A stretch of DNA of 44,046 nt from Clostridia bacterium (GTDB taxonomy: Bacteria; Bacillota; Clostridia; Oscillospirales; Acutalibacteraceae), in contig JAFWVC010000109.1 in NCBI GenBank assembly GCA_017518415.1, positions 1 to 44,046 of the forward strand, given 5' to 3'. A program made the position numbers and the translations under genes. The notes beneath the pieces were generated by a model. It worked only from the letters and a program-made list of their open reading frames with translations, was not told the origin of the DNA and did not search any database. Of this stretch, positions 5,953 through 15,474 are shown piece after piece; position 1 is the first letter of the stretch; the number at the start of each line of letters is the position of its first letter.

Positions 5953-8049
5953 TCATTCCGCCGCCGGGCGCGGGATCACGTAAGAGTAATAATCGGTATT
6001 CAGCATGGCGGTGGATACGGTAAACTTCGTTTTGACGTATTCGATCATCGCATCCAGATAACCGTCCGGCAGGGGCTCTTCGGTCAGCACGGTCGCCTTG
6101 CCGGTGCTGCTGTCAAACATCACCCGGTCGGTAATAAAGCTCTGATTGCTCAGGATGGCGATCGGCATCGAATCCGACAGCACGTCGCGGCCCATCATCA
6201 GGCGGGAATCGTACGTCAGCCCGAAAAGGTTGGACAGCGTCGGCAGAATGTCGACCGTGCAACAGGGGTCGTCGATGGTCACCGGTTCCATCGCGGGATT
6301 CCAGAGGATAAAGGTGTTTTTGTATTTGCCGAACGCCTCATCCACCGTAAAGCCGGCTAGCTGCGAATACTCGTACAGGTGCAGCCCGTACGGGTAGTGG
6401 TCCGTCGTGATGGCGATGACGGTGCGGTCGGCCACGCCGGCGGCTTCCAGTTGTTCCAGCAGCAACGTCATGGAGTTTTCAAACTCCAGGTTGCAGGCCA
6501 GGTACGCCTGCGCGTTCTTTTTGACGCCGGGGTGGTTTTCCGCCCATGCTTCCACCGCGGCCTGGTTTTTATCCGCCATCTCGTTGCCGGCGTTGAAGCG
6601 GTAAGCAAGGTGCCCGCTGACCGTCATGTAGTAGGTATGGAACTTCTCGTCGCCGATGTATTCCGGGATGGTCTGCTCCATCATCTCAATGTCGGACAGC
6701 GGCCAGTTGTTGGTAAACCGCATGCCGCCCTTGCCGCCCGAGCCGCGGAAGATATAGCCCATGTTGGGATGCGTCTTATTGCGGTTGTAGTAGGTGTAAA
6801 TGTAGTCGTGATACGCGCGGCTGGTATACCCCAGCGCGTTGAACTGGTGGCCCATACAGAACGGCAGCCAGTTGTTCTGCGACGCGCTGAACGACCCGTC
6901 CGTCTTGGCACGGGACATATCCGGGATCAGCCCGGTGCAGAAGGAATACTCGCCGTTGGTCGTCACCGCGGGATACATCGTATAGAAGTTGTTGAAAATA
7001 AACCCTTCCTGCGTCATGCGGTACAACGTCGGCGTCAGATCCGGGAAAATAGCGTACGGCGAGAGCGATTCGGCACAGATCATGATCAGGTTGTAATCCT
7101 TGAACATGCCGGTATATTCGTTTTTCCGGGTACCGGGCAAAGCCGCGAAATACTGGTGCAACTGCTTGATGGTTTTGTCGGTCTCCCCTGCAATGAGCGC
7201 CGTAAAGTCGATATCCATGATGTTCGGCGAGGTGTCGATCGGATCGACGACCGGCTCGGAAGAGGTCGGACCCTGGGACACCGGGTCCCCGGAGGAGGTC
7301 GGCGTGGAGTTGATCCACTGGTTGATATCGGACGGGGTAGAGATTTCATTCTGCGTCGTGTGACCGAACAGCATACCCTGCCATTCCAGCCGGGTGGTCG
7401 TCAGCAGACCAAGCTCCGAAATATTGGAGTCCAGCACCCACGTTTTATAATACCGGTCATACGGGGTATAGTTGCCCGTACCGCAGAAAAACAGAGAGAT
7501 CAGCGCAAACACGTGCGCCGCCAGCGAAGCGACCGCCAGCGTCGCGCTCCACGGCCAATACGCTTTTTTGCAGGTGATGATCTTCTGCTTCATCAGCACG
7601 CCGGTCAGGATCAGGGGCACCGCAAACAGCAGCAGCCGCCAGGAACTTTCCAGCAATGCGCGCAGCACGTCCCGGATAAAGTTGGTCATGGCGTCGCCGC
7701 CGGTACCGGCCATCCCCCACGACAGAAAGGATTTGAACACGCTGTAATACACCGTCTGCACCGAGAACAGCAGCGCCTGTACCGCCAAAAAGATCCAGGT
7801 CAGCGTACGGTTGACGGCCGGTTTGGGGAACAGCCCGGTCATCAGCGCCGTCACTCCGCCGATCGGCACGGTAAACAGCAGCGGATAGATAAAATGCAGC
7901 GACGGCCAGCCGAAATACATCAGGTGAAATACGAACTCCTGATACCACAGGAACAGCACGAACAGCAGACTGCGGCGCAAAAAGCGCTGCCAGCCGCCGG
8001 TTTTTCTTTTTCCTGCGCCGGCAGCTGTTTTGAAAGATTGATCGTTCAC
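5953..8049 (-). CDS. LTA synthase family sulfatase-type membrane enzyme
   Basis: 698 residues. Five hydrophobic helices occupy about the first 190 residues, then a low-complexity Ser/Pro/Thr linker (about 250-275) and an extracellular alkaline-phosphatase/sulfatase fold. Visible motifs are LIMICAESLSPYAI (metal-binding Glu), YPAVTTNGEYSFCTG (Thr nucleophile region as in LtaS), AITTDHYPYG (metal-binding Asp-His) and FILWNPAM. LtaS enzymes polymerise glycerol phosphate from phosphatidylglycerol; relatives modify other glycopolymers with phosphoglycerol. The start is GTG 8049, the only start codon after an in-frame stop. It is the last gene before the terminator at 5914-5938. Exact substrate cannot be told. 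Confidence 0.85.
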   Translation of the reverse strand: MNDQSFKTAAGAGKRKTGGWQRFLRRSLLFVLFLWYQEFVFHLMYFGWPSLHFIYPLLFTVPIGGVTALMTGLFPKPAVNRTLTWIFLAVQALLFSVQTVYYSVFKSFLSWGMAGTGGDAMTNFIRDVLRALLESSWRLLLFAVPLILTGVLMKQKIITCKKAYWPWSATLAVASLAAHVFALISLFFCGTGNYTPYDRYYKTWVLDSNISELGLLTTTRLEWQGMLFGHTTQNEISTPSDINQWINSTPTSSGDPVSQGPTSSEPVVDPIDTSPNIMDIDFTALIAGETDKTIKQLHQYFAALPGTRKNEYTGMFKDYNLIMICAESLSPYAIFPDLTPTLYRMTQEGFIFNNFYTMYPAVTTNGEYSFCTGLIPDMSRAKTDGSFSASQNNWLPFCMGHQFNALGYTSRAYHDYIYTYYNRNKTHPNMGYIFRGSGGKGGMRFTNNWPLSDIEMMEQTIPEYIGDEKFHTYYMTVSGHLAYRFNAGNEMADKNQAAVEAWAENHPGVKKNAQAYLACNLEFENSMTLLLEQLEAAGVADRTVIAITTDHYPYGLHLYEYSQLAGFTVDEAFGKYKNTFILWNPAMEPVTIDDPCCTVDILPTLSNLFGLTYDSRLMMGRDVLSDSMPIAILSNQSFITDRVMFDSSTGKATVLTEEPLPDGYLDAMIEYVKTKFTVSTAMLNTDYYSYVIPRPAAE

Positions 8050-8084
8050 GTCGGATACCCCATTTATGATACAAAATCAAGCGG

Positions 8085-8100
8085 ACGGCCCGCGGGCCGT
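8085..8100. repeat. 16-base GC palindrome between the GH28-like and LtaS-like genes
   Basis: A perfect 16-base palindrome (ACGGCCCG and its complement) lies in the 76-base gap. No proper T-run follows on the minus strand, so it may only partly attenuate read-through or stabilise RNA ends. Confidence 0.35.
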
Positions 8101-8125
8101 TATGTCAAAGCGTGTATATGCCCGG

Positions 8126-9487
8126 TCAGCGGATCCACCGCTCCACCTGCGCCTGCGGGTGGGCCGCAACGTCCTGCCCGATGCCTTCGGTGACCGTCGG
8201 TTCCAGCCGGCAGATTCCCACACGGGCCGCCTCGTCCAGATGCAGCACCGTATCCGGCGCTGCGTTGCCGGTGCGGTCGGCCGTCACGTTGCGAATGATC
8301 AGCTGGTCCACCGGCGCATCGATACGCACGTAATCCATCGGTTCCGCGGTGCCCTTGCGGTTATAAACCGACAAACCGTCCACCGTCAGCTGTGCAATGT
8401 GCGTATGGCTGGCCGGCGTTTTCCACGTACCGTACTGCCGGCAGGCCTCGACGATCGGGAAAGGATATTCCGGATCATGGCAGGCAATATGGCGCAGCGT
8501 CAGGCTTTCCATCTCGCCGCCGATGCGGAACAGCACGGGATGGCAGTATTCGCCGTATTTTTCCGGCTTGGTGCGCAGGTCCACGTTTTCGATGGTGATA
8601 CGGCCGTAGTTGCCCTTGCTGTCACCGCAGCCGACACCGAACCACGGGTTGAGGAAGAAACCGCAGCCCTTGAAGGTGCCGTATACGTTGCGGACCGTTA
8701 CCCGGTCCAACCGGCCGGGCCCGCGGGAAAGCATCCGGACCCCCTGATCGGCGTCTTCCATATACACGCCGTCGACCAGTACGTCGGTGATCGAAGACTG
8801 ACAGTCGTGCTCATCCGGCGTAAAGGCGAGAAAATCGTCGCCGGAACCGCCGCGCACATCGCGAATCACGACGTCGTGCCCCGGACCCCAGAAATGGATG
8901 CCGTCCTGATTCTGCGCGTAATAGTTATGCGGCAGGTCGACGGCGGTGTTCTCGATGCGCACGTGCTCAAAGTTGACGATAAAGATGGCGTATATTTTCT
9001 GGTCCACCGTGCGCACGCCGTCGATGGTCAGGTTGCGCACGCCGATGAACTTAAAGCCCATATTGGCTTGCAGCATGGCTTGCCGCACCGATTCCGGATC
9101 ATACGGATCGCTCGGCGGGCAAACACGGTTCTGATGCTCGCAGTTAAAATGGTAGGTGCCGCCGAGCAACGTAATGTTCTCCTGCCGGATGGTGTAATAA
9201 TCCGGTTGAGCGCTCTGCAACAGCGAACAATCGGAATAATCCGCCAGATAAAAACCGCAGCGCCGGTCACGGCAGCGGATCGTCGTATTGGAATGGATGC
9301 GCAGGCCATGTACCAGCGCCATGCCGTCCATAATCAGCGTCAGGCTGCCCCATTCGACCGCCTTATCAAGGATGGCCTGCACCTGCTCGGTCTGGTCTGT
9401 TCCGCCGCCGCGGTCCGGGTCGGCATCCAGTTGCAGATATTGGCTGGCTAATACGGTATGGCGTCCGTTTGTTTCCTTGATTTGCAT
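8126..9487 (-). CDS. Right-handed beta-helix protein, glycoside hydrolase 28-like
   Basis: 453 residues with the repeating turn pattern of a parallel beta-helix (for example NITLLGGTYHF, NLTIDGVRTV, HVRIENTAVDL, DVVIRDVRGG, DVLVDGVYME, RVTVRNVYG). NQDGIHFWG followed about 20 residues later by GSGDDFLAF corresponds in position to the NTDG and DD motifs of GH28 polygalacturonases. The GHG and RIK motifs of true polygalacturonases are not evident, so the substrate is open. There is no signal peptide, so it would be cytoplasmic. ATG 9487 has AAGGAAG upstream; an open frame extends to 9595 inside recN but lacks support. It follows recN by 16 bases with no terminator. Likely a sugar-polymer enzyme; family level only. 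Confidence 0.75.
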   Translation of the reverse strand: MQIKETNGRHTVLASQYLQLDADPDRGGGTDQTEQVQAILDKAVEWGSLTLIMDGMALVHGLRIHSNTTIRCRDRRCGFYLADYSDCSLLQSAQPDYYTIRQENITLLGGTYHFNCEHQNRVCPPSDPYDPESVRQAMLQANMGFKFIGVRNLTIDGVRTVDQKIYAIFIVNFEHVRIENTAVDLPHNYYAQNQDGIHFWGPGHDVVIRDVRGGSGDDFLAFTPDEHDCQSSITDVLVDGVYMEDADQGVRMLSRGPGRLDRVTVRNVYGTFKGCGFFLNPWFGVGCGDSKGNYGRITIENVDLRTKPEKYGEYCHPVLFRIGGEMESLTLRHIACHDPEYPFPIVEACRQYGTWKTPASHTHIAQLTVDGLSVYNRKGTAEPMDYVRIDAPVDQLIIRNVTADRTGNAAPDTVLHLDEAARVGICRLEPTVTEGIGQDVAAHPQAQVERWIR

Positions 9488-9503
9488 AAAATCGCTTCCT
9501 TTT

Positions 9504-11171
9504 TCAGTTTTTTGTTTTGTCCAGTAATTCTCTGGCAGCGGCCAGATTGATCTGCGACACGTCGGCGCCGATGATGCGGGCCAGTTCCCGCTCACGGCCG
9601 CTGCGGTCCAGTTTCAGCACTTCGGTATATGCGCGGCCTTCCCGCGCGGTTTTACGGATCAGAAAATGGGTATGGCCCTGCGCCGCGATCTGCGCCAGAT
9701 GGGTCACACACAGGATCTGCCGGCCGGCCGCCGTTTCGCGCAGTTTTTCTCCTACCCGCAGGGCGGCGTGGCCGCTGATACCGCTGTCTATTTCATCGTA
9801 TACCAGGGTGTCCACATCGTCTTCTTTGGAAAGGACGGATTTGATCGCCAGCATCGTGCGCGACAATTCGCCGCCCGAAGCAATGCGGGCCAGCGGCTTG
9901 GGCGGCTCCTTCGGATTGGCGGCAATAAGGAACTCCACCTTCTCCGCCCCGCCGGAAAACAGCGGCGTCTTTTCAAACGCTACCTGAAAATCCACGTCAG
10001 GCATATCGAGGTAGCGCAGTTGACGCACCACCTCGGCCGTAAAACGCTGTGCCGTCTCACGCCGCGCCTGCGTCAGCCGGGCGGCCAATTGCACCGTGCG
10101 GTCCTGCGCGGGGCCGATCTGCTCCCGGATGGCGCGGATCTGCTCGTCGGACTGAACGATGGCGTCCCGCTGCTGCCGTGCCGCTTCCAAAAAAGCCTGC
10201 ACGTCCTCGAGCGCAGGGCCGTATTTAGCCTTTAACCGGCGCAGCAGATCCAGCCGGTCTTCCACCTGTTCCTGCTCCGCCGGGTCGATCCCGGCGCTTT
10301 CCGCCGCGTCACGCAGGCGATATTCGATATCCTGCGCGGCCAGATACAACTGCTGCATCTGCCCCGCCAGCGGTTCCAGCGGGCGCAGCAGGGCTGCGCT
10401 CTCCTCCACCGCGTCCGCCGCAGTGCGGATGCGTGAGAGCGCGCCGTCTTCGTCTTCGCTGCCGCTCCACGCGTTGTTCGCTTTTTGCAGTGCCTGCATT
10501 ACCTTTTCCGCATGGCGGAAATAATCGCGGCGCTGCAACAGCTGCTCTTCTTCCCCGGGCTGCAGGTCTGCCTGCTCGATCTCCTCTATCTGATAGGTCA
10601 GCAGGTCCAGCTGCCGAGCCTTGGTCTGCTCGTCGGTATCCGCCGCCCGCAAGGCGCGGTGCAGCGCGCACAGATGGCTGTACGCTTCATAATACGCCTG
10701 CCGGACCGGGGCAATATTGCCCAGTTTGTCCAGATATTCCACATGTTTTTCCGGCTGAAGCAGCGTCTGATTATCGTGCTGGCCGTGGATGTTGACCAGC
10801 GCCCGGCCGAGCTGCCGCAGAACGTTCACCGTTACCGGCCGGCCGCCGACGCGGCAGCTGCCGCGCCCATCCGCCGTGATGCTGCGCTGGATCAGCAGTG
10901 AACCGTCTTCTTCCTCCCGCAGGTCCAGCCCATGCAGGCAGGCCAGCGCCGCCGGAGACAACCGGGTGAACAAAGCGGTCACGTGAGCCTGCTCGCTGCC
11001 GGCGCGCACCATCTCCCGGGTGACCCGTTCACCGAGCACCGCGTTGATCGCGTCGATCACAATGGATTTGCCTGCGCCGGTCTCACCGGTCAGCACGTTC
11101 AAGCCGACGTCAAAGGTGATGTCGGCCTTTTCGATCACGGCGATATTTTCAATATGCAGGCTTTGCAACAT
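9504..11171 (-). CDS. recN: DNA repair protein RecN
   Basis: SMC-like ATPase that gathers broken DNA ends during recombination repair. 555 residues, the usual length. The N-terminus has MLQSLHIENIAVIEKADITF and the Walker A motif GETGAGKS, the middle is a long coiled coil, and the C-terminal ATPase lobe contains RIASGGELSRTMLAIK (ABC signature) and VYDEIDSGISG (Walker B). Start ATG 11171 with GGGAGTGAT upstream. It follows argR by 19 bases, the argR-recN order common in Firmicutes, and is part of the long asp23-to-recN string. No LexA box is visible next to it because it is internal to the operon. Confidence 0.97.
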   Translation of the reverse strand: MLQSLHIENIAVIEKADITFDVGLNVLTGETGAGKSIVIDAINAVLGERVTREMVRAGSEQAHVTALFTRLSPAALACLHGLDLREEEDGSLLIQRSITADGRGSCRVGGRPVTVNVLRQLGRALVNIHGQHDNQTLLQPEKHVEYLDKLGNIAPVRQAYYEAYSHLCALHRALRAADTDEQTKARQLDLLTYQIEEIEQADLQPGEEEQLLQRRDYFRHAEKVMQALQKANNAWSGSEDEDGALSRIRTAADAVEESAALLRPLEPLAGQMQQLYLAAQDIEYRLRDAAESAGIDPAEQEQVEDRLDLLRRLKAKYGPALEDVQAFLEAARQQRDAIVQSDEQIRAIREQIGPAQDRTVQLAARLTQARRETAQRFTAEVVRQLRYLDMPDVDFQVAFEKTPLFSGGAEKVEFLIAANPKEPPKPLARIASGGELSRTMLAIKSVLSKEDDVDTLVYDEIDSGISGHAALRVGEKLRETAAGRQILCVTHLAQIAAQGHTHFLIRKTAREGRAYTEVLKLDRSGRERELARIIGADVSQINLAAARELLDKTKN

Positions 11172-11190
11172 GCCGTATCACTCCCGTGGG

Positions 11191-11643
11191 TCAGCGGTGC
11201 AGCAGACGACGCAGTTGGTCAACCAGTTCTTCCGCCTGTTCCGGCTGCCTCATAATGCAGAGGAAGGTGTCCTCGCCGGCCAGAGTACCGACCAGCCCGT
11301 TCCAGGATTTGGTGTCTATCGCGGCGCAGGCAGCCTGTGCCATCCCCCCGATGCACTTGCATACCACGATGTTGCAGGCGCAATCCACCGCCTGCACCGA
11401 GTCGGAAAACACACGCTCGAACTTGGTAACGGAAGGCACGTTGTGCGGCTGCGCGGTCATATACCGGTATACGCCGTTCGGGTCCAGCGCTTTGACCAGC
11501 CGCAGCGACTTGATGTCGCGCGAAATGGTGGCCTGCGTCGCCGCACAGCCGCGCACACGCAGCTTTTCGATCAGCTCATCCTGCGTGGCGATCGGGTATT
11601 GCCGGATAATCTCCAGAATGGCTGCCTGTCTGGCATCTTTCAT
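11191..11643 (-). CDS. argR: Arginine repressor
   Basis: 150-residue hexameric regulator of arginine synthesis and breakdown. It has an N-terminal winged helix (about 1-70, with QDELIEKLRVRGCAATQATISRDIK) and a C-terminal arginine-binding trimerisation domain with the conserved GTLAGEDTFLCI segment. The start overlaps the nadK stop by ATGA, showing translational coupling. Position between nadK and recN is a conserved Firmicute arrangement. No arginine genes are in the window, so its targets lie elsewhere. Length and motifs are normal. Confidence 0.95.
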   Translation of the reverse strand: MKDARQAAILEIIRQYPIATQDELIEKLRVRGCAATQATISRDIKSLRLVKALDPNGVYRYMTAQPHNVPSVTKFERVFSDSVQAVDCACNIVVCKCIGGMAQAACAAIDTKSWNGLVGTLAGEDTFLCIMRQPEQAEELVDQLRRLLHR

Positions 11644-12479
11644 ACTACTTCCTCCGTTTCTTTGGGAAAAGCAAGTTTATTTTCCAGCACCGCATAAAAG
11701 GCGCGTGGTTTGCAAGTGATCAGGGTGGCCTGTTCGGCCGCCGGGTATACGGTCACCGGCGTACCTCCCGGCAGTGACAGCGTCTGCTCGGAATCGATAT
11801 CCAGCTGCACGGGCGCCCCGTCCGGCGATTCCGCCGACAGGACCAGCCGGGAAGCGTCCCCGAACAGATACGTACGGGAATACAGCGAATGCGGACAGAT
11901 CGGCGTGAGCAGCGTGCACCGCATCATCGGGTCGACCACCGGCCCGCCGGCACTGAGCGCATAGGCGGTGCTCCCGGTCGGTGTGGCGGCGATCACGCCG
12001 TCAGCCTGATACCGCAGCACCGAATCGCCAACGGTACGCACCACGATATCCACAATCCGCGGCGAAGCCCCTCTGGACAGCACCGCTTCATTCAAGGCAT
12101 AGTAACGGGTTCCGTTGACCTCCACGGCCAACATCATACGTTTTTCCGACACATAGCTGCCGTCGATGAGCCGGGAGAGCATCGGCAGTTCCCCCATTTC
12201 CAGCCCGGCCATAAAGCCGAGCCGGCCGCAGTTGATGCCCAGCACCGGCTTGTCAAACAGCGCGGCCCGTTTGGCCACGTGCATAATGGTACCGTCGCCG
12301 CCCAATACGACCGCCACGTCACAGTCACGCAGCAGTTGTTCGGTCACGTTATCGGGAAACGGCCTTTCCACCGAGGCGCAACAGACCTGTGCGCCAAATC
12401 CGCGCAGAAACTGTTCCACCTGTGAGACGCCGGCGGCTGCCTTTTTCATCTTTTGGTTGGCAATCACGGCGATGCGCAT
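11640..12479 (-). CDS. nadK: NAD kinase
   Basis: Phosphorylates NAD to NADP in the cytoplasm. 279 residues with the signature GGDGTIMHVAKR (about residues 59-70), NCGRLGFMAG, and TPTGSTAYALSAGGPVV, the nucleotide-binding and catalytic motifs of the family. It overlaps dxs upstream by 16 bases and argR downstream by 4, so it is tightly coupled within the operon. NADPH supply is relevant to the isoprenoid genes next to it, but this link is inference. Normal length and all key motifs are present. Confidence 0.96.
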   Translation of the reverse strand: MRIAVIANQKMKKAAAGVSQVEQFLRGFGAQVCCASVERPFPDNVTEQLLRDCDVAVVLGGDGTIMHVAKRAALFDKPVLGINCGRLGFMAGLEMGELPMLSRLIDGSYVSEKRMMLAVEVNGTRYYALNEAVLSRGASPRIVDIVVRTVGDSVLRYQADGVIAATPTGSTAYALSAGGPVVDPMMRCTLLTPICPHSLYSRTYLFGDASRLVLSAESPDGAPVQLDIDSEQTLSLPGGTPVTVYPAAEQATLITCKPRAFYAVLENKLAFPKETEEVV

Positions 12480-14341
12480 GATTCTTCCTCCTTTACAACA
12501 GTCTGTACGGTGTGCAGGATACCCTCTTCATCCAGTCCGGTCAGGGCAGCCGCCTGCTGTACGGTACAGCAGGGGATCGGCCCTTCCACGGCGGAAAGGG
12601 TAAAGCAGGCGCCGACTCCGTCCTGCATCATGGCTGAGCCGAAGGCCTCCCCTATTCCGCCGGCACGGGCGGCCTCTTCAAAGAAAAATACGTGCCGGAA
12701 CCGCGCGGCTTGCCGCACGGCCTGCTCATCCAGCGGCCAGATGCGGTTGAGTTTGAGTACCGCCGCCGGATACGGCAGCCGGTCCGCCGCGGCGGCCACC
12801 CGGGCAAACAGCGTCCCGTAGGTGACCAGCAGGACCTTGGCTCCGTCCCGCGGCAGCCAGGTACAGGCCTCCCGGCGCGGCTGATAATCCCGGAGCCGTT
12901 CCGGCTCGCCGCCCTTCGGATACCGGATGGCGAACGGACCTGTTTGGTCATATAAATCAGCTTGCAGCATCTGACGCAATTCGGTAAAATTGGCCGGCGC
13001 GTCAATACGCATGCCGGGCACGGTGCGCAGAAAAGCCGCGTCATACAAGCCCTGATGCGTCTCCCCGTCGGCCGGTACCGGCCCGGCGCGGTCCACGGCC
13101 AGCACCACGTGGTTGCCCATGATGGAAACATCGTTGACAATCTGGTCGTACCCGCGCTGCAAAAAGGTCGAATACACCGCCACGACCGGACGCAGTTCCC
13201 GGCTGGCCATGGCGGAGGCAAAGGTCACCGCGTGCTCCTCTGCGATACCGACGTCAAAAAAGCGGTCCGGAAAGCGTTCGGCAAACCCCGTCAGCCCGGT
13301 GCCGGAAGACATGGCGGCAGTCACGGCGCAAACCGACGGATCCTGCTCGGCCAACTGCTCCATCGTTTTACCGAAGACGGAAGAAAAGGTCGGTTTGTCG
13401 GCGGCGACCACGCCCACCTCTTTATCAAAAGCGGACACCCCGTGATACGTGTCCGGGTGCTCCGCGGCATACTCAAATCCCTTGCCCTTGATGGTCACCA
13501 CGTGCAGCAGCACGGGGCGGTCGATGGTCTTGGCCGCGCGGATAGCCTTGGTCAGTGTTTTCAAATCATGCCCGTCCACCGGGCCCAGATAATACAGCCC
13601 CATCTCCTCAAACATCGAACTGCGGCGGTACAAAGCATTTTTGATGCCGGTTTTCAGCCGGAAGATTTTGCGGTACAGCCAGCGGCCGATCAGCGGCGTG
13701 TGGGCGATGACGGAAGCGAACCGGTCCTTGGCGCGGATATACTTTGCGCGGCTGCGCAGTTTGGTCAGGTACCGCGCCACAAACCCGACATTGCGGTCGA
13801 TGGACATGCGGTTGTCGTTCAGTACAACAATCAGACGCCCTTTTTCCCGGCCGAGGTTGGAAAGACCCTCGTACGCCAGACCGCCGGTCAGCGCCCCGTC
13901 GCCGATGAGGGCGACGGTATAGCTCTTTTCACCGTGCAGGCGCTTGGCGGCCGCTATGCCGCAGGCAACGGACAGCGAGGTGGAGCTGTGCCCGGCCACA
14001 AAAGCGTCATACGGGCTCTCCTGCGGGTTGGGAAAGCCGGAAAGCCCTCCGTACCGGCGCAGCGTCGCAAACCGGTCGTACCGGCCGGTCAGCAGCTTAT
14101 GCGTGTAGCATTGATGCCCCACGTCGAACAGCAGCGTATCCTGCGGCAGGTTCAGTTCCCGGTGCAGCGCCACCGTCAGTTCCACCACGCCCAGATTGGA
14201 GGAAAGATGCCCGCCCGTATGGGAAACGGTATCCGTCAGCACTTGACGGATCTGGGCACAAAGTTCCTGTACCTGCGGGAACGTCAGCTTCCGCAGATCG
14301 GCGGGATTTTTTATTTGTGCCAGCCAGTCCGTCCTGTCCAT
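12464..14341 (-). CDS. dxs: 1-deoxy-D-xylulose-5-phosphate synthase
   Basis: First enzyme of the MEP isoprenoid pathway: condenses pyruvate and glyceraldehyde 3-phosphate using thiamine diphosphate. 625 residues. Visible: GHQCYTHKLLTGR, the ThDP/Mg motif GDGALTGGLAYEGL-x-N (with VLNDNRMSID), and the transketolase motif DRAGPVPADGETHQG, in which Pro replaces the more common Gly after VxG. The C-terminal domain ends just after the nadK start (16-base overlap). Start ATG 14341, GAAGAGG upstream. It follows ispA, which uses pathway products, and with ispH at 27783-29843 shows that this organism makes isoprenoids by the MEP route. Confidence 0.97.
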   Translation of the reverse strand: MDRTDWLAQIKNPADLRKLTFPQVQELCAQIRQVLTDTVSHTGGHLSSNLGVVELTVALHRELNLPQDTLLFDVGHQCYTHKLLTGRYDRFATLRRYGGLSGFPNPQESPYDAFVAGHSSTSLSVACGIAAAKRLHGEKSYTVALIGDGALTGGLAYEGLSNLGREKGRLIVVLNDNRMSIDRNVGFVARYLTKLRSRAKYIRAKDRFASVIAHTPLIGRWLYRKIFRLKTGIKNALYRRSSMFEEMGLYYLGPVDGHDLKTLTKAIRAAKTIDRPVLLHVVTIKGKGFEYAAEHPDTYHGVSAFDKEVGVVAADKPTFSSVFGKTMEQLAEQDPSVCAVTAAMSSGTGLTGFAERFPDRFFDVGIAEEHAVTFASAMASRELRPVVAVYSTFLQRGYDQIVNDVSIMGNHVVLAVDRAGPVPADGETHQGLYDAAFLRTVPGMRIDAPANFTELRQMLQADLYDQTGPFAIRYPKGGEPERLRDYQPRREACTWLPRDGAKVLLVTYGTLFARVAAAADRLPYPAAVLKLNRIWPLDEQAVRQAARFRHVFFFEEAARAGGIGEAFGSAMMQDGVGACFTLSAVEGPIPCCTVQQAAALTGLDEEGILHTVQTVVKEEESCASP

Positions 14342-14359
14342 GATGTACCTCTTCGTCGT

Positions 14360-15256
14360 TTATTTCGTCCGATACAGCAGGGCCTGCGCCAAGCCACGCA
14401 GTTCCTGCGCCTGCTCACCGAATACAGTCAGCGCTTCCACCGCCCGACAGGTGCGCTCGGCGGCGAGCTGCCGCGTTTTTTCCACGCCCAGCAGCGTCAC
14501 ATAGGTGGATTTGTGGTTAGCCGCATCGCTGCTGACCGGCTTGCCGAGTTCCTCCTGCGTGGCCGTCACGTCGAGCACGTCGTCGATCATCTGAAACGCC
14601 AGGCCGATCTCACGGCCGTAGGTGCGGGCCGCCTCCCTCTGCTCCGGCGTACCGCCGGCTACCAGCACGCCCATCTCACAGGCGGCGGTCAGCAGGGCCG
14701 CCGTTTTGCCGAGCTGCAGGCGTTCCAGAACGTCCAGGTCGATCAGCCGGTTTTCGCTGTAAAGGTCAAGTACCTGTCCCCCTACCATGCCGATCATGCC
14801 GGAGGCCGTCCCCAGCACGAACACGGCGGCGCAAACGCGCTCCGGCGTAACATCCGGATGGCGGGCCGGGTCCAGCGCAATCTCAAACGCGCGGTTGAGC
14901 AGCGCGTCCCCCGCCAGCAGCGCCGTCGTTTCTCCGAACGCCGCGTGCACCGACGGCTTGCCGCGGCGCAGCGGGCTGTTATCCATGCACGGCAGGTCGT
15001 CGTGCACCAGCGAATACGAGTGGATCAATTCAATCGCCGCCGCAAAAGGAAGCGCCTTGTCAGGCGCCTGCCCGCAGAGGCGGCAAAACTCCATCGTCAG
15101 CACAGGCCGGATCCGCTTGCCGCCCGCTTCGCAGGCGTAAGCCATGGCCTGTACGGCCTGCGCGCACAAAGGATCCGCCTGCGGCATGCACGAAGGCAGA
15201 TATTCTTCAATTTTTTGCAGATGCCGCTGCATCTGCTCTCCGTACATTCCGCTCAT
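14360..15256 (-). CDS. ispA: Polyprenyl (farnesyl-type) diphosphate synthase
   Basis: Chain-elongates isopentenyl diphosphate with allylic diphosphates to make farnesyl or geranyl diphosphate. 298 residues, the usual short-chain length. The first Asp-rich motif is in VHDDLPCMDNSPLRRGKPS and the second in FQMIDDVLDV, followed by TATQEELGKPVSSDAANHKSTYVTL, which is typical of the IspA group. The start overlaps the xseB stop (ATGA). The xseA-xseB-ispA-dxs order is classic in Firmicutes and Proteobacteria. Product chain length cannot be fixed from sequence alone, but the small residues before the first motif fit short products. Confidence 0.95.
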   Translation of the reverse strand: MSGMYGEQMQRHLQKIEEYLPSCMPQADPLCAQAVQAMAYACEAGGKRIRPVLTMEFCRLCGQAPDKALPFAAAIELIHSYSLVHDDLPCMDNSPLRRGKPSVHAAFGETTALLAGDALLNRAFEIALDPARHPDVTPERVCAAVFVLGTASGMIGMVGGQVLDLYSENRLIDLDVLERLQLGKTAALLTAACEMGVLVAGGTPEQREAARTYGREIGLAFQMIDDVLDVTATQEELGKPVSSDAANHKSTYVTLLGVEKTRQLAAERTCRAVEALTVFGEQAQELRGLAQALLYRTK

Positions 15257-15474
15257 GTTTCCTCCGGTTGCGACGGCTCGGCGGCTTCCACCGCCGTCAG
15301 CTTGACGATTTTCTGTTCGGCCTGCTGCAAAGAACGGGAACAGAAAGCAACCAGCCCGGTCCCCTCTTCAAATAAACGGATCGAATCCTCCAGAGGGATC
15401 TCTCCGCCCTCCAGCAGACGCACGATCTCTTCCAGACGCTTCATGGAAGATTCAAAGGTCTTTTCCGTTGCCAT
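15253..15474 (-). CDS. xseB: Exodeoxyribonuclease VII small subunit
   Basis: 73 residues; the small helical subunit of exonuclease VII, which degrades single-stranded DNA. It contains the family pattern FESSMKRLEEIVRLLEGGEIPLEDSIRLFEEG, a helical hairpin. It overlaps xseA by 23 bases upstream and ispA by 4 bases downstream, so its expression is coupled to both. The C-terminal tail is short and acidic. Clear assignment. Confidence 0.95.
   Translation of the reverse strand: MATEKTFESSMKRLEEIVRLLEGGEIPLEDSIRLFEEGTGLVAFCSRSLQQAEQKIVKLTAVEAAEPSQPEET

Noticed and set aside
6379..8193. Open frame of 604 codons on the plus strand
   Set aside because: Antisense of the LtaS-like gene, which has membrane helices and sulfatase motifs; no independent support.
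8066..9451. Open frame of 461 codons on the plus strand
   Set aside because: Antisense of the GH28-like gene; shadow composition.
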